DNA from: CAZFDE01 sp964517795
GTDB lineage: Bacteria; Planctomycetota; Phycisphaerae; Sedimentisphaerales; Anaerobacaceae
Direction: 5' to 3'
Length of the DNA stretch: 7,579 nucleotides
Assembly (NCBI GenBank): GCA_964517795.1
Contig: CAZFDE010000109.1
Span: 1 to 7,579 of the forward strand
Both the position numbers and the translations under genes were made by a program. A model generated the notes under the pieces. It saw nothing but the letters and a program-made list of their open reading frames with translations. It was not told where the DNA came from and did no database searches. Below are positions 1-5,771 of the stretch, one piece after another. Numbering within the stretch: position 1 is the stretch's first letter; each line of letters opens with the position of its first letter.

Positions 1-22
1 TTCACTTGTCAAAGAGCTATTT

Positions 23-35
23 CCGCCAAAGGCGG
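23..35 (-). terminator. GC hairpin downstream of the adenosyltransferase gene, weak terminator candidate
   Basis: CCGCC-AAA-GGCGG is a perfect 5-bp GC inverted repeat with a 3-base loop, 17 bp past the adenosyltransferase stop. On the minus strand it is followed by AAATAG rather than a U run, so it lacks the second half of an intrinsic terminator. Position fits a transcript 3' end; function is uncertain. Confidence 0.3.
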
Positions 36-52
36 GTTTATCGTACCATCTC

Positions 53-595
53 CTAATAATCGATTCCTTTTCTGGCCCCGCTGCCGTTAGCATAGGGGTG
101 TTTGATACATTTGCATTCGGTGACCAGGTCCGCCAGTTCAGTCAGTTCCGTGGGAGCATCGCGGCCGGTCATAATGATATCGACATTGGGATTGCGTTCA
201 TCAATAAGCTTTCGTATCTGATCGATATCCGCCAGGCCTTTGGCCAGGCAAAAGACGATCTCGTCAAGGATGATCGTGCCGTATGTTTTGTCCCGTGCGG
301 TCGCGGTCAGCGATTCGAGCGTATCGCGGATGGCATATCGTGTTTTTTCAACCATTGCAGGGTCTTGGAGCGATGTGGCCATATTCCATGGGATATCGAG
401 CTGTTTGAGTGTGATCGGCAGCGGAGTATTCATCAGGGCCTGCTGCTCGCCGGTCAGAATGTCGGGGGGTTTGAGGAACTGAAAGATGAGGATTTTTTTG
501 CCCCAGCCAGCCGCCCGAAGGGCCAGGCCCAGCGCTGCGGTGGTTTTGCCTTTGCCGCGACCGGTATAAATGTGAATCTGTCCTTTCATGGTCAT
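53..595 (-). CDS. cobO: Cob(I)alamin adenosyltransferase, BtuR/CobA family
   Basis: A 180-residue protein, close to usual family length, that transfers the 5'-deoxyadenosyl group of ATP to cob(I)alamin or cobinamide in the cytoplasm, giving adenosylcobalamin. Seen: the P-loop TGRGKGKTTAALGLALRAAG (11-30), the Walker-B-like strand IILDEI (108-113), the family motif MTGRDAP (142-148), ADLVTECKCIKHPY (155-168) and the characteristic terminal ARKGIDY (174-180). Synonyms are btuR, cobA and cobO. Either ATG at 595 or ATG at 589 (MKGQIHIYTG, the common family opening) could start it; neither has a clear Shine-Dalgarno. It lies 125 bp downstream of the coupled operon on the same strand, so it may be co-transcribed or have its own promoter. 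It is the only cobalamin gene in the window and may serve corrinoid enzymes encoded nearby. Confidence 0.94.
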   Translation of the reverse strand: MTMKGQIHIYTGRGKGKTTAALGLALRAAGWGKKILIFQFLKPPDILTGEQQALMNTPLPITLKQLDIPWNMATSLQDPAMVEKTRYAIRDTLESLTATARDKTYGTIILDEIVFCLAKGLADIDQIRKLIDERNPNVDIIMTGRDAPTELTELADLVTECKCIKHPYANGSGARKGIDY

Positions 596-598
596 TTG

Positions 599-604
599 AT
601 TATA
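599..604 (-). promoter_or_regulatory. Possible -10 box (TATAAT) for the adenosyltransferase gene
   Basis: A perfect TATAAT on the minus strand ends three bases before the ATG at 595. If used, transcription would start around 592-590, giving a leaderless or nearly leaderless mRNA that begins at the ATG at 589. That would fit the missing Shine-Dalgarno. No good -35 hexamer is seen 16-18 bp upstream, and the region is A+T-rich, so chance is quite possible. Confidence 0.25.
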
Positions 605-686
605 TTAAAGGAAATAACCGCTTTGCTGAAAAGAAAAAAATGGTAACAAAACCGCAATGGCAATACGATGAAATGAATTGATAGGG

Positions 687-700
687 CGGCAAACGTGCCG
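687..700 (-). other. Short hairpin after the operon's last gene, no U tract
   Basis: CGGCA and TGCCG form a 5-bp perfect stem with a 4-base loop, about 20 bp after the dehydrogenase stop. No run of U follows on the minus strand, so it is not a convincing intrinsic terminator. It could be an mRNA 3'-end stabilising structure or chance. Confidence 0.3.
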
Positions 701-720
701 AATACCTCAAATTTTCGCGG

Positions 721-1734
721 TCAACTGATGCGGGTCAGGGAATCGTGGTTGCCGGCGAGGAAATCGCGGATGTTCTGCAGGCATCGTTGAGCCATGCGGT
801 TGCACGATTCGACTGTGCTGGATCCGATATGGGGAGTCAGGACGACCGAGTCGAGTGTTCGCAGATCCTTTTCGGGGTCAACGGGCTGATAGGGTTCGTG
901 TTCGAAGACATCCAGGCCGGCGCCGGCGATTTGATTAGTGTTCAGGGCATCGAAGAGGGCGTTTTCATCGACGATGCTGCCGCGGGCGGTGTTGATCAGC
1001 AGGGCCGGTGGTTTCATCCGTTTGAACTGATCGGCATTGATAAAGTGACGGGTATGTTCGTTGGCGGGCAGGTGGATGCTGACGATATCGGCGGCCTGTA
1101 AGATCGCGTCGGGATCGGTGGTATAGGCCGAGATGCCGTATTTTTGTTTCAGTCCCGCCAGGTCCGTGCCGAAGTGGGACTGGAACTTATCTTCAGCGAT
1201 GATATCGGCGGCGTGCACCTGCATATTGAATCCGAATGAGGCGATCTGGGCGGTGCGGCGGCCGATCGGGCCGAATCCGATGATGCCGAGTATCTTGCCC
1301 GCCAGTTCGCTGCCGACTGTCGGGGCGAATTGGCCGCGGGTCATATTCAAATGGGATGTGCAGATGTTGCGCACCAAAGCGCCCATCAGCCAAACGGCGT
1401 GTTCGGCGACACTTTTTTCGAGTACGCCGGGGGTATTAGTCAGGATGATGTTGTGCTGTTTGATGAGCTGCTTGTCGATGCCGTCGTGGCCGACACCGAA
1501 GCGGGCGATGATGGCCGGGTCGGCAGCGGATGCTTGATCGAGCGCTTCGTAGAGCGGGCCGATGTATTTGGCTACGCCCAGGATCACAGCACGGCAGTTA
1601 TGTTCGGTGACGGCTTGGGCTAGTGAGATTTCGTCTGATGGGGCAAAGTGGACTTCGATATCTTCGGCCTGATCGAAAAGCAATTGAGCTTTGACGTATT
1701 CGGGTTCGGTTACCAGGATTACGGGCTTGGTCAT
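721..1734 (-). CDS. D-2-hydroxyacid dehydrogenase, phosphoglycerate dehydrogenase-like
   Basis: A 337-residue NAD-dependent D-isomer 2-hydroxyacid dehydrogenase. The Rossmann motif is G153-F-G155-P-I-G158, with D177 at the end of the second strand favouring NAD over NADP. The catalytic residues of the family are all present: R251 in INTARGSIVDE, E280 in DVFEHEP and H302 in LTPHIGSS. The N-terminal substrate domain contains ARFGVGHDGID (77-87) and LTNTPGVLEKSVAEHAV (98-114), as in SerA-type enzymes. There is no C-terminal ACT domain, so it is a short form without serine feedback. It could be a 3-phosphoglycerate, hydroxypyruvate, glyoxylate or other 2-keto-acid reductase. Lying directly downstream of an aldolase, it more likely handles a product of that pathway than serine synthesis (inference). 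The start is ATGA-coupled, with AAGGA nine bases upstream. Confidence 0.92.
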   Translation of the reverse strand: MTKPVILVTEPEYVKAQLLFDQAEDIEVHFAPSDEISLAQAVTEHNCRAVILGVAKYIGPLYEALDQASAADPAIIARFGVGHDGIDKQLIKQHNIILTNTPGVLEKSVAEHAVWLMGALVRNICTSHLNMTRGQFAPTVGSELAGKILGIIGFGPIGRRTAQIASFGFNMQVHAADIIAEDKFQSHFGTDLAGLKQKYGISAYTTDPDAILQAADIVSIHLPANEHTRHFINADQFKRMKPPALLINTARGSIVDENALFDALNTNQIAGAGLDVFEHEPYQPVDPEKDLRTLDSVVLTPHIGSSTVESCNRMAQRCLQNIRDFLAGNHDSLTRIS

Positions 1735-2501
1735 TGTGTTTTTTCCTTTTTGTCTTTAGGCAGCAGGGTTCGGCAGCCGTCCATGATAAAGTTGGTGTCC
1801 AGTCCGCAGGCGATGAATCGATAGCCGGCGTCGCGGCGGGCGCGGACCTGCGCGGGGTCGGTGGGGACGATATGCAGGCCGGGCGGGACATTGTGTTTTT
1901 GGCAGGCCTCTAAGATGCGTTGCTGGGCGTCTTTGACTTTAGGGTCATCGATTTGGCCGGCAATGCCCATCGAGGCGGACAGGTCGTAGGGGCCGATCAG
2001 TGTGCCGTCAATGCCGGGCACCGAAAGGATGGCATCGATGTTTTTTACCGCTTCGATGTGTTCGATCATCACAATGACGATGACGTTATCGTTGTGAGAT
2101 TGGTAATAATCGTGGAACCGGCGGCCGAAATCGGTTGCGCGGCATAGTGACGCGCCGCGGTGGCCGTCGGGGGGGAATTTGGCGATCCCGACTGCCTGCT
2201 GCGCGGTTTCGGCGGTATTGATATTGGGTACGATCACGCCGTTGGCGCCGGCATCGAGAACGCGCTTGGCCAGATCGGCATCGGTGGAGCCCAGTCGTAC
2301 CAGTAGATCCACATTCGTGCCTTTGACGGCCAGGGCGATCTGGTGGAATGCGTTCAGGTCAGTGGAGGTATGTTCCATATCGACGCAGATCCAGTCGAAC
2401 CCTTCGCCTGTCATCAGTTCGGCGACGGTCGGGTGACCGATCATCATCCAGCCGCCGTAAACGGGTTGGCCGTTTTTCAGTTTTTGTTTGGTTTGTCCCA
2501 T
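1731..2501 (-). CDS. HpcH/HpaI-family class II aldolase (2-keto-3-deoxy sugar acid aldolase type)
   Basis: A 256-residue protein from this start, usual length for HpaI/YfaU/GarL aldolases, which cleave 2-keto-3-deoxy acids to pyruvate and an aldehyde using a divalent metal. Visible active-site elements, numbered from this start: E43-H44 in VDMEHTSTD (catalytic His), R69 in LLVRLGS (pyruvate-binding Arg), R115 in GHRGAS, metal ligand E147 in MIEHIEAV and metal ligand D173 in GPYDLSASMG. All appear intact, so it should be active. Start choice: ATG at 2501 has AAAGG seven bases upstream and gives MGQTKQKLKNGQPVYGGW, the usual family opening. ATG at 2516 would overlap the upstream TGA as ATGA (261 aa), and ATG at 2537 would give 268 aa; both are possible. 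Its stop overlaps the dehydrogenase start. Substrate cannot be read from sequence; a deoxy-sugar acid is inferred from context. Confidence 0.9.
   Translation of the reverse strand: MGQTKQKLKNGQPVYGGWMMIGHPTVAELMTGEGFDWICVDMEHTSTDLNAFHQIALAVKGTNVDLLVRLGSTDADLAKRVLDAGANGVIVPNINTAETAQQAVGIAKFPPDGHRGASLCRATDFGRRFHDYYQSHNDNVIVIVMIEHIEAVKNIDAILSVPGIDGTLIGPYDLSASMGIAGQIDDPKVKDAQQRILEACQKHNVPPGLHIVPTDPAQVRARRDAGYRFIACGLDTNFIMDGCRTLLPKDKKEKTQ
1744..1748 (-). promoter_or_regulatory. Ribosome binding site for the hydroxyacid dehydrogenase gene
   Basis: AAGGA lies nine bases before the ATG at 1734, within the lysine-rich 3' end of the aldolase gene. Confidence 0.65.
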
Positions 2502-2508
2502 GGTTTTG

Positions 2509-2513
2509 CCTTT
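2509..2513 (-). promoter_or_regulatory. Ribosome binding site that favours the 2501 start of the aldolase
   Basis: AAAGG lies seven bases before the ATG at 2501. The alternative ATG at 2516 has no purine-rich site upstream. The one at 2537 has only GAGG ten bases away. Confidence 0.6.
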
Positions 2514-3580
2514 CATATGTTGATGTATTTCTGCCATAGTTTTTGTGCCTCATCGGGACCGGATACGACGGTCATCACGGCCAGGCCGCCCGCGGGCAGG
2601 TCTGCGAAGATATAGTCCAGATCGTCTTCGGTCAAGTGTCCCCAGATCAGCAGCGGTTTGTGCTGAAGGATTTTGGTATGCCATTGGTTGAGTCGGCGGG
2701 CGGATTTGCCGCCTTCATCGATGTGCAGTTCGATTGCTGTCATGTCCATTTGGACGAGGGCATCGACGGGGATAAAGCCGGTCGGGTGCAGGTGGATGAT
2801 GCAGTGCTCGAGGGTGTCGGCGATTTTCGCATCGCAGGGACGAATGAACTGATCATACAGCGGCGGCGAGAGCAGGGCGGAGGCGTCTTCCTGGTGCCAG
2901 ACGGTGCCGGTGGGCGCCCACATGTGATAATAGAACGAGCCGACGCCGCCGTGAAAGTGCGGGATGCGGTCGATCTGGAATTTAGCCATGGCCAGCCAGA
3001 ACTCGGTGAGGCGGCCGCAGACGCTGCGGACTTCATCCGCTTTTTCCATCATGGCGAAGACGAACGTGTCCCCGCCGTAGAGCAGCGACAGTAAATCCGC
3101 AATTCCGCGCATTCGTGTGGTGCCGATCGGCCATTGCCCGGCGCTTGCCTGTGAAAGGGCGGTCAGGAATTCGTCCATTTTTTTGAGCCAGGGTGAATCG
3201 CGATCAAAGTCCGGCAGGCCATCGGGCAGTGACAGATTTTTGGGTTTTTCAGCGTGGATCGAGCCGGTTTCATGATCGGCGATAATCGGGCAGCCCAGCG
3301 CCGCCTCGACCCAGGGGATGCCCCAGAAGGCGGATGCGGACCATAGAAAATCGCCGCCGCAGGCCTCGTGCTTTTGGTAGAGGGTGATCGAGTCACTCAC
3401 GTAGTCTTCGACAATGAAATCGTCCGGCCGCAAGGGGCGATCTTCGGGCAGGGTGCGGCTGCAGGGATAGCGGTGCAGAGGGTATTCGCTTTCGACAAAA
3501 AAGCCGAAGGCGGGCCGCCGGTTTTTCCGAACGTAGAACTGCTTAAATAATTCGACGCGTTGTTCGACTGTGAATTTCAT
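2513..3580 (-). CDS. Uroporphyrinogen decarboxylase superfamily protein C, H-x-H variant
   Basis: A 355-residue protein that I place in the URO-D/cobalamin-independent methionine synthase superfamily by overall pattern rather than strong identity to A or B. Landmarks: WAPTGTVWHQEDASALLSPP (221-240), corresponding to the D-x-x-x-x-x-G-L-x-F/S-P segment; ADTLEHCIIHLHPTGFIPVD (254-273), with H263-L-H265 at the expected metal-ligand position; the acidic strand AIELHIDEGG (282-291); and the terminal LIWGHLTEDDLDYIFADLP (311-329). The N-terminus (RRPAFGFFVESEYPLHRY) lacks the HemE motif. The start forms an ATGA overlap with gene B, with GAAAGG eleven bases upstream, slightly far. A run of seven A in the coding strand near 3178-3184 (LKKM) is in frame and not a break. 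Substrate is unknown; I am less sure of subfamily than for A. Confidence 0.82.
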   Translation of the reverse strand: MKFTVEQRVELFKQFYVRKNRRPAFGFFVESEYPLHRYPCSRTLPEDRPLRPDDFIVEDYVSDSITLYQKHEACGGDFLWSASAFWGIPWVEAALGCPIIADHETGSIHAEKPKNLSLPDGLPDFDRDSPWLKKMDEFLTALSQASAGQWPIGTTRMRGIADLLSLLYGGDTFVFAMMEKADEVRSVCGRLTEFWLAMAKFQIDRIPHFHGGVGSFYYHMWAPTGTVWHQEDASALLSPPLYDQFIRPCDAKIADTLEHCIIHLHPTGFIPVDALVQMDMTAIELHIDEGGKSARRLNQWHTKILQHKPLLIWGHLTEDDLDYIFADLPAGGLAVMTVVSGPDEAQKLWQKYINI

Positions 3581-4689
3581 TCGTTAGGTTGCCTTTCTTT
3601 GAAACAGGTTTTCCAGTTTTTGGGTGTTGAGCCGATTTCGCTTCGAGCGTCGAAATAGGCGATCAGGTTTTCCATGGCGATATTGCCATGTAAGCCGCCG
3701 CAGCTTGAGATCGCAAAGCCGGGATGATTTTCACATTTCTGATCTACCGCCAGCACCATTTGTCGGATTTCATCGGGTGTGCCGGTGGTGAGTTTGGCTG
3801 TGTCGATGCCGCCGATGACGAATTGGCCGGGTTGACCAAAATGCTCCAGGACCGTATCCAGCGGTGTGGCGGGATTTTCGCACATGATGCCGACGAATCC
3901 GATATCGACCAGTTTGCCCAAAAAAGCGGACATATTGCCGTCGGCGACCAGGACCACCTTTTTGTTATATTCTGCTGCGGCCGCGATGATCGGGTCGTAA
4001 TGGGGCAGAATATAGTCATCGTACCACGCGGGCGGAAAGACTAGGCCGTTGGCGTCGGCCAAATCGTCATGGACAAAGACCAAGGGATTGTCGGTGCTTT
4101 GGGCGATCCGGCGAACGATGGTCTCTGATTTTTTCGCAAGCGGTGCGATGAAATGATCGTGAAAGCGGTCAGGGTCCTGGATAGCGGCCAGCATAAAGTT
4201 TTCCCAGCCGAGCATTTCGACCGCCCACATAAACACCGTGGTGTAGAGCATGGGGTAATAGAGCCCGACATTGCCAAGTTGCATTTGTCGCTGTTGAATA
4301 TCATCCGGGCTGCAGGGGTGCGGGACCGGTGTGATCAGTTCCTCGTAGCTCAGGGCCGCTGCATCGAGGTCCCATACCTGATCGGGGTTTTCGCAGAGGA
4401 AACGATGCCGATAGGCCGTATCATAGACACCGAGCTCACTGAACGCATAATCGTTTTTGTGTTTTTGCTGCTGCGGTGTTAACTCGGTTTGTGTCGTATT
4501 TTTTTTAGGGACGCGATTGATCAGGTCAATGCCGAGTGCTTCATAGGCTCGCAGAAAGGCGGCAGGGGTATCGCGATCGATATCGATGCCGCTGACCATC
4601 TCGATCAATTCGCGGTGGTTGAGCGTTTCCTTGCTGATGCGTTTATGGCAGGGCTTGCCTTGTGCCCAGTTGAGGATATCCTGTTTCAT
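3577..4689 (-). CDS. Uroporphyrinogen decarboxylase superfamily protein B, metal-site residues replaced
   Basis: A 370-residue URO-D superfamily protein. It aligns by eye with protein A: MLGWENFMLAAIQDPDRF (159-176) matches MLGFENFLLNIAMKPQLV, HDDLADANGLVFPPAWYDDY (207-226) matches the GNDFGTQTG region, and GGIDTAKLTTGTPDEIRQM (293-311) matches HGAIDTQQVLPNAAPDQIR. Where A has H-S-C, B reads VADGN (248-252), so the predicted zinc ligands are lost; the C-terminus has SSCGGLHG (328-335). The HemE signature is absent. An in-frame ATG at 4815 would give a 412-residue form, but its first 42 residues are basic, low-complexity and overlap gene A. The ATG at 4689 forms an ATGA overlap with gene A's stop and has AAGGA seven bases upstream, so it is preferred. 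It may be a catalytic or structural partner of A or C; substrate unknown. Confidence 0.87.
   Translation of the reverse strand: MKQDILNWAQGKPCHKRISKETLNHRELIEMVSGIDIDRDTPAAFLRAYEALGIDLINRVPKKNTTQTELTPQQQKHKNDYAFSELGVYDTAYRHRFLCENPDQVWDLDAAALSYEELITPVPHPCSPDDIQQRQMQLGNVGLYYPMLYTTVFMWAVEMLGWENFMLAAIQDPDRFHDHFIAPLAKKSETIVRRIAQSTDNPLVFVHDDLADANGLVFPPAWYDDYILPHYDPIIAAAAEYNKKVVLVADGNMSAFLGKLVDIGFVGIMCENPATPLDTVLEHFGQPGQFVIGGIDTAKLTTGTPDEIRQMVLAVDQKCENHPGFAISSCGGLHGNIAMENLIAYFDARSEIGSTPKNWKTCFKERQPNE
3592..3597 (-). promoter_or_regulatory. Ribosome binding site for URO-D-like gene C
   Basis: GAAAGG lies eleven bases before the ATG at 3580, inside the end of gene B. The spacing is slightly long; coupling through the ATGA overlap probably assists initiation. 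Confidence 0.5.
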
Positions 4690-5771
4690 ATTCGTGTCCT
4701 TGCCGTGTCGTACATCGCGATTATGTTTTCGATGGGGATATCGGTATCGAGGATCTGGCTGGGGGCGAAGATATAGCCGCCGCCGCTGCCGAGGATATCG
4801 ATCGTTTCGATGCAATGGGTACGAATCTGATCGGGGGCTGCATTGGGCAGGACTTGCTGGGTGTCGATCGCCCCATGGAAAACGATCTGCTTGGCGAACC
4901 GGTTTTTCAGGTCGGCCGGATTCATCCCCTCGGCGGTGACCTGTATGGGGTCGAGGATCTCGACGCCCGCTTCGATCAGCAGCGGGATGATCTCGGTGAT
5001 CGCGCCGCAGGAATGCATCATGACGTGGATGCCGTGAGAATGGGCCAGATCGCAGAGGCGGCGAATATTGGGCAAAAAGAATTCACGGAACATGTCGATG
5101 CTGAACAGCAGGCCGGTTTGGGTGCCGAAATCGTTGCCCAAGAACCAGATATCGATTTTTCCTTTGAGTTCAGTGAAGACTTTGTCATTGATCTGAAGGT
5201 AAAAGTCGGTCATTCGATCGACGAGTGTTTTGACCAGTTGCGGCTTCATGGCGATATTCAAGAGAAAATTCTCGAATCCCAGCATCCGATAGCAATCGCC
5301 GAGGATACCCGACCAGTAGCCGCCGACGATGACGCGGTCTTTGTGTTGTTCGCATTCGCCGTGGAACGGCTCAAAATCGAACCAATCCGGTTTGGGCCAG
5401 GAATAGTTGAGAATATCCTGTTCGGTCTGTGCGTTTTGCAAGGGGCCGCAGATCGATCGATCGACCGCGAATTTAGTATTATAGACGCCGCGCTGCCAGC
5501 GAATGCCGAACGGGCATGTTCGTTCGGTATCGGACATATCTAATTTGGGACCTTTGTAGATCGGCAGGCAGCTTTCGTTTTGAGAAATATCGCGGCAGGA
5601 CAGATAGTAAAAATCACAGCCCAGTGTATCGAGCAACTCGGTCTCGGTATCGATTTTGTAATGGGCCATCAGATCTTCGGTGACCTTGGGATGGGCCAGG
5701 TAATCGACGGCAGGCCGGTCCGGTTGGCGAAACGTCATAACAGATTGGAAACGATCGCGGCTGTTCATCAT
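4686..5771 (-). CDS. Uroporphyrinogen decarboxylase superfamily protein A (methyltransferase-like, not HemE)
   Basis: A 361-residue protein of the URO-D/methylcobamide methyltransferase superfamily. The N-terminus (NSRDRFQSVMTFRQPDRPAVD) is the usual opening of the non-heme branch, and the HemE signature FMRQAGR is absent. Superfamily landmarks are GNDFGTQTG (212-220), the helix FREFFLPNIRRL, H253-S-C255-G, HGAIDTQQVLP (299-309) and GGGYIFAPSQ (330-339). In MtaA/MtbA-type methyltransferases an H-x-C pair plus a later Cys bind zinc. Here H253 and C255 are present, but the C-terminal loop (APSQILDTD) has no Cys, so the site is incomplete or uses another ligand. Two ATGs sit in tandem (5771 and 5768); the first overlaps the sialidase TGA and is chosen, although only a weak GAAGAA precedes it. 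Substrate is unknown; a methyl-transfer role is inference. Confidence 0.88.
   Translation of the reverse strand: MMNSRDRFQSVMTFRQPDRPAVDYLAHPKVTEDLMAHYKIDTETELLDTLGCDFYYLSCRDISQNESCLPIYKGPKLDMSDTERTCPFGIRWQRGVYNTKFAVDRSICGPLQNAQTEQDILNYSWPKPDWFDFEPFHGECEQHKDRVIVGGYWSGILGDCYRMLGFENFLLNIAMKPQLVKTLVDRMTDFYLQINDKVFTELKGKIDIWFLGNDFGTQTGLLFSIDMFREFFLPNIRRLCDLAHSHGIHVMMHSCGAITEIIPLLIEAGVEILDPIQVTAEGMNPADLKNRFAKQIVFHGAIDTQQVLPNAAPDQIRTHCIETIDILGSGGGYIFAPSQILDTDIPIENIIAMYDTARTRI
4697..4701 (-). promoter_or_regulatory. Ribosome binding site for URO-D-like gene B
   Basis: AAGGA lies seven bases before the ATG at 4689. It decides the 4689 start against the longer in-frame ATG at 4815. Confidence 0.7.

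Larger units (their letters stand above)
596..720 (-). other. Intergenic region between dehydrogenase and adenosyltransferase genes
   Basis: These 125 bp are more A+T-rich than the flanking genes. They contain a short hairpin near the dehydrogenase end, a T-rich tract on the minus strand (631-643) without a strong stem before it, and a TATAAT next to the adenosyltransferase start. No small ORF, tRNA or cobalamin-riboswitch-like structure is visible, and the region is too short for a full cobalamin riboswitch. Confidence 0.6.

Noticed and set aside
98..646. 182-codon open frame on the plus strand opposite the adenosyltransferase gene
   Set aside because: It is the antisense shadow of a gene with clear P-loop and family motifs, and its translation resembles no protein family.
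596..720. Cobalamin riboswitch upstream of the adenosyltransferase gene
   Set aside because: The gap is too short for the full element and I see no B12-box-like sequence.
4499..4506. Run of eight A in the coding strand of gene B as a possible slippage site
   Set aside because: The frame continues normally on both sides with family-like sequence, and no alternative product is suggested.
4690..4815. N-terminal extension of URO-D-like gene B to an ATG at 4815
   Set aside because: The extra 42 residues are Arg/Pro/His-rich, lie wholly inside gene A and have no family character; the ATG at 4689 has a Shine-Dalgarno and an ATGA overlap.
5451..5464. GATC tandem repeat
   Set aside because: Only three and a half units, inside coding sequence with sensible codons (VDRSIC); no sign of a regulatory or origin function.
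4815..5543. 242-codon open frame on the plus strand opposite URO-D-like gene A
   Set aside because: It is antisense to a well-supported gene; long antisense frames arise here from codon bias, and the translation shows no recognisable domain.
2513..5771. Annotation of the three genes as HemE (heme biosynthesis)
   Set aside because: All three lack FMRQAGR, and no other tetrapyrrole gene apart from the corrinoid adenosyltransferase is nearby.
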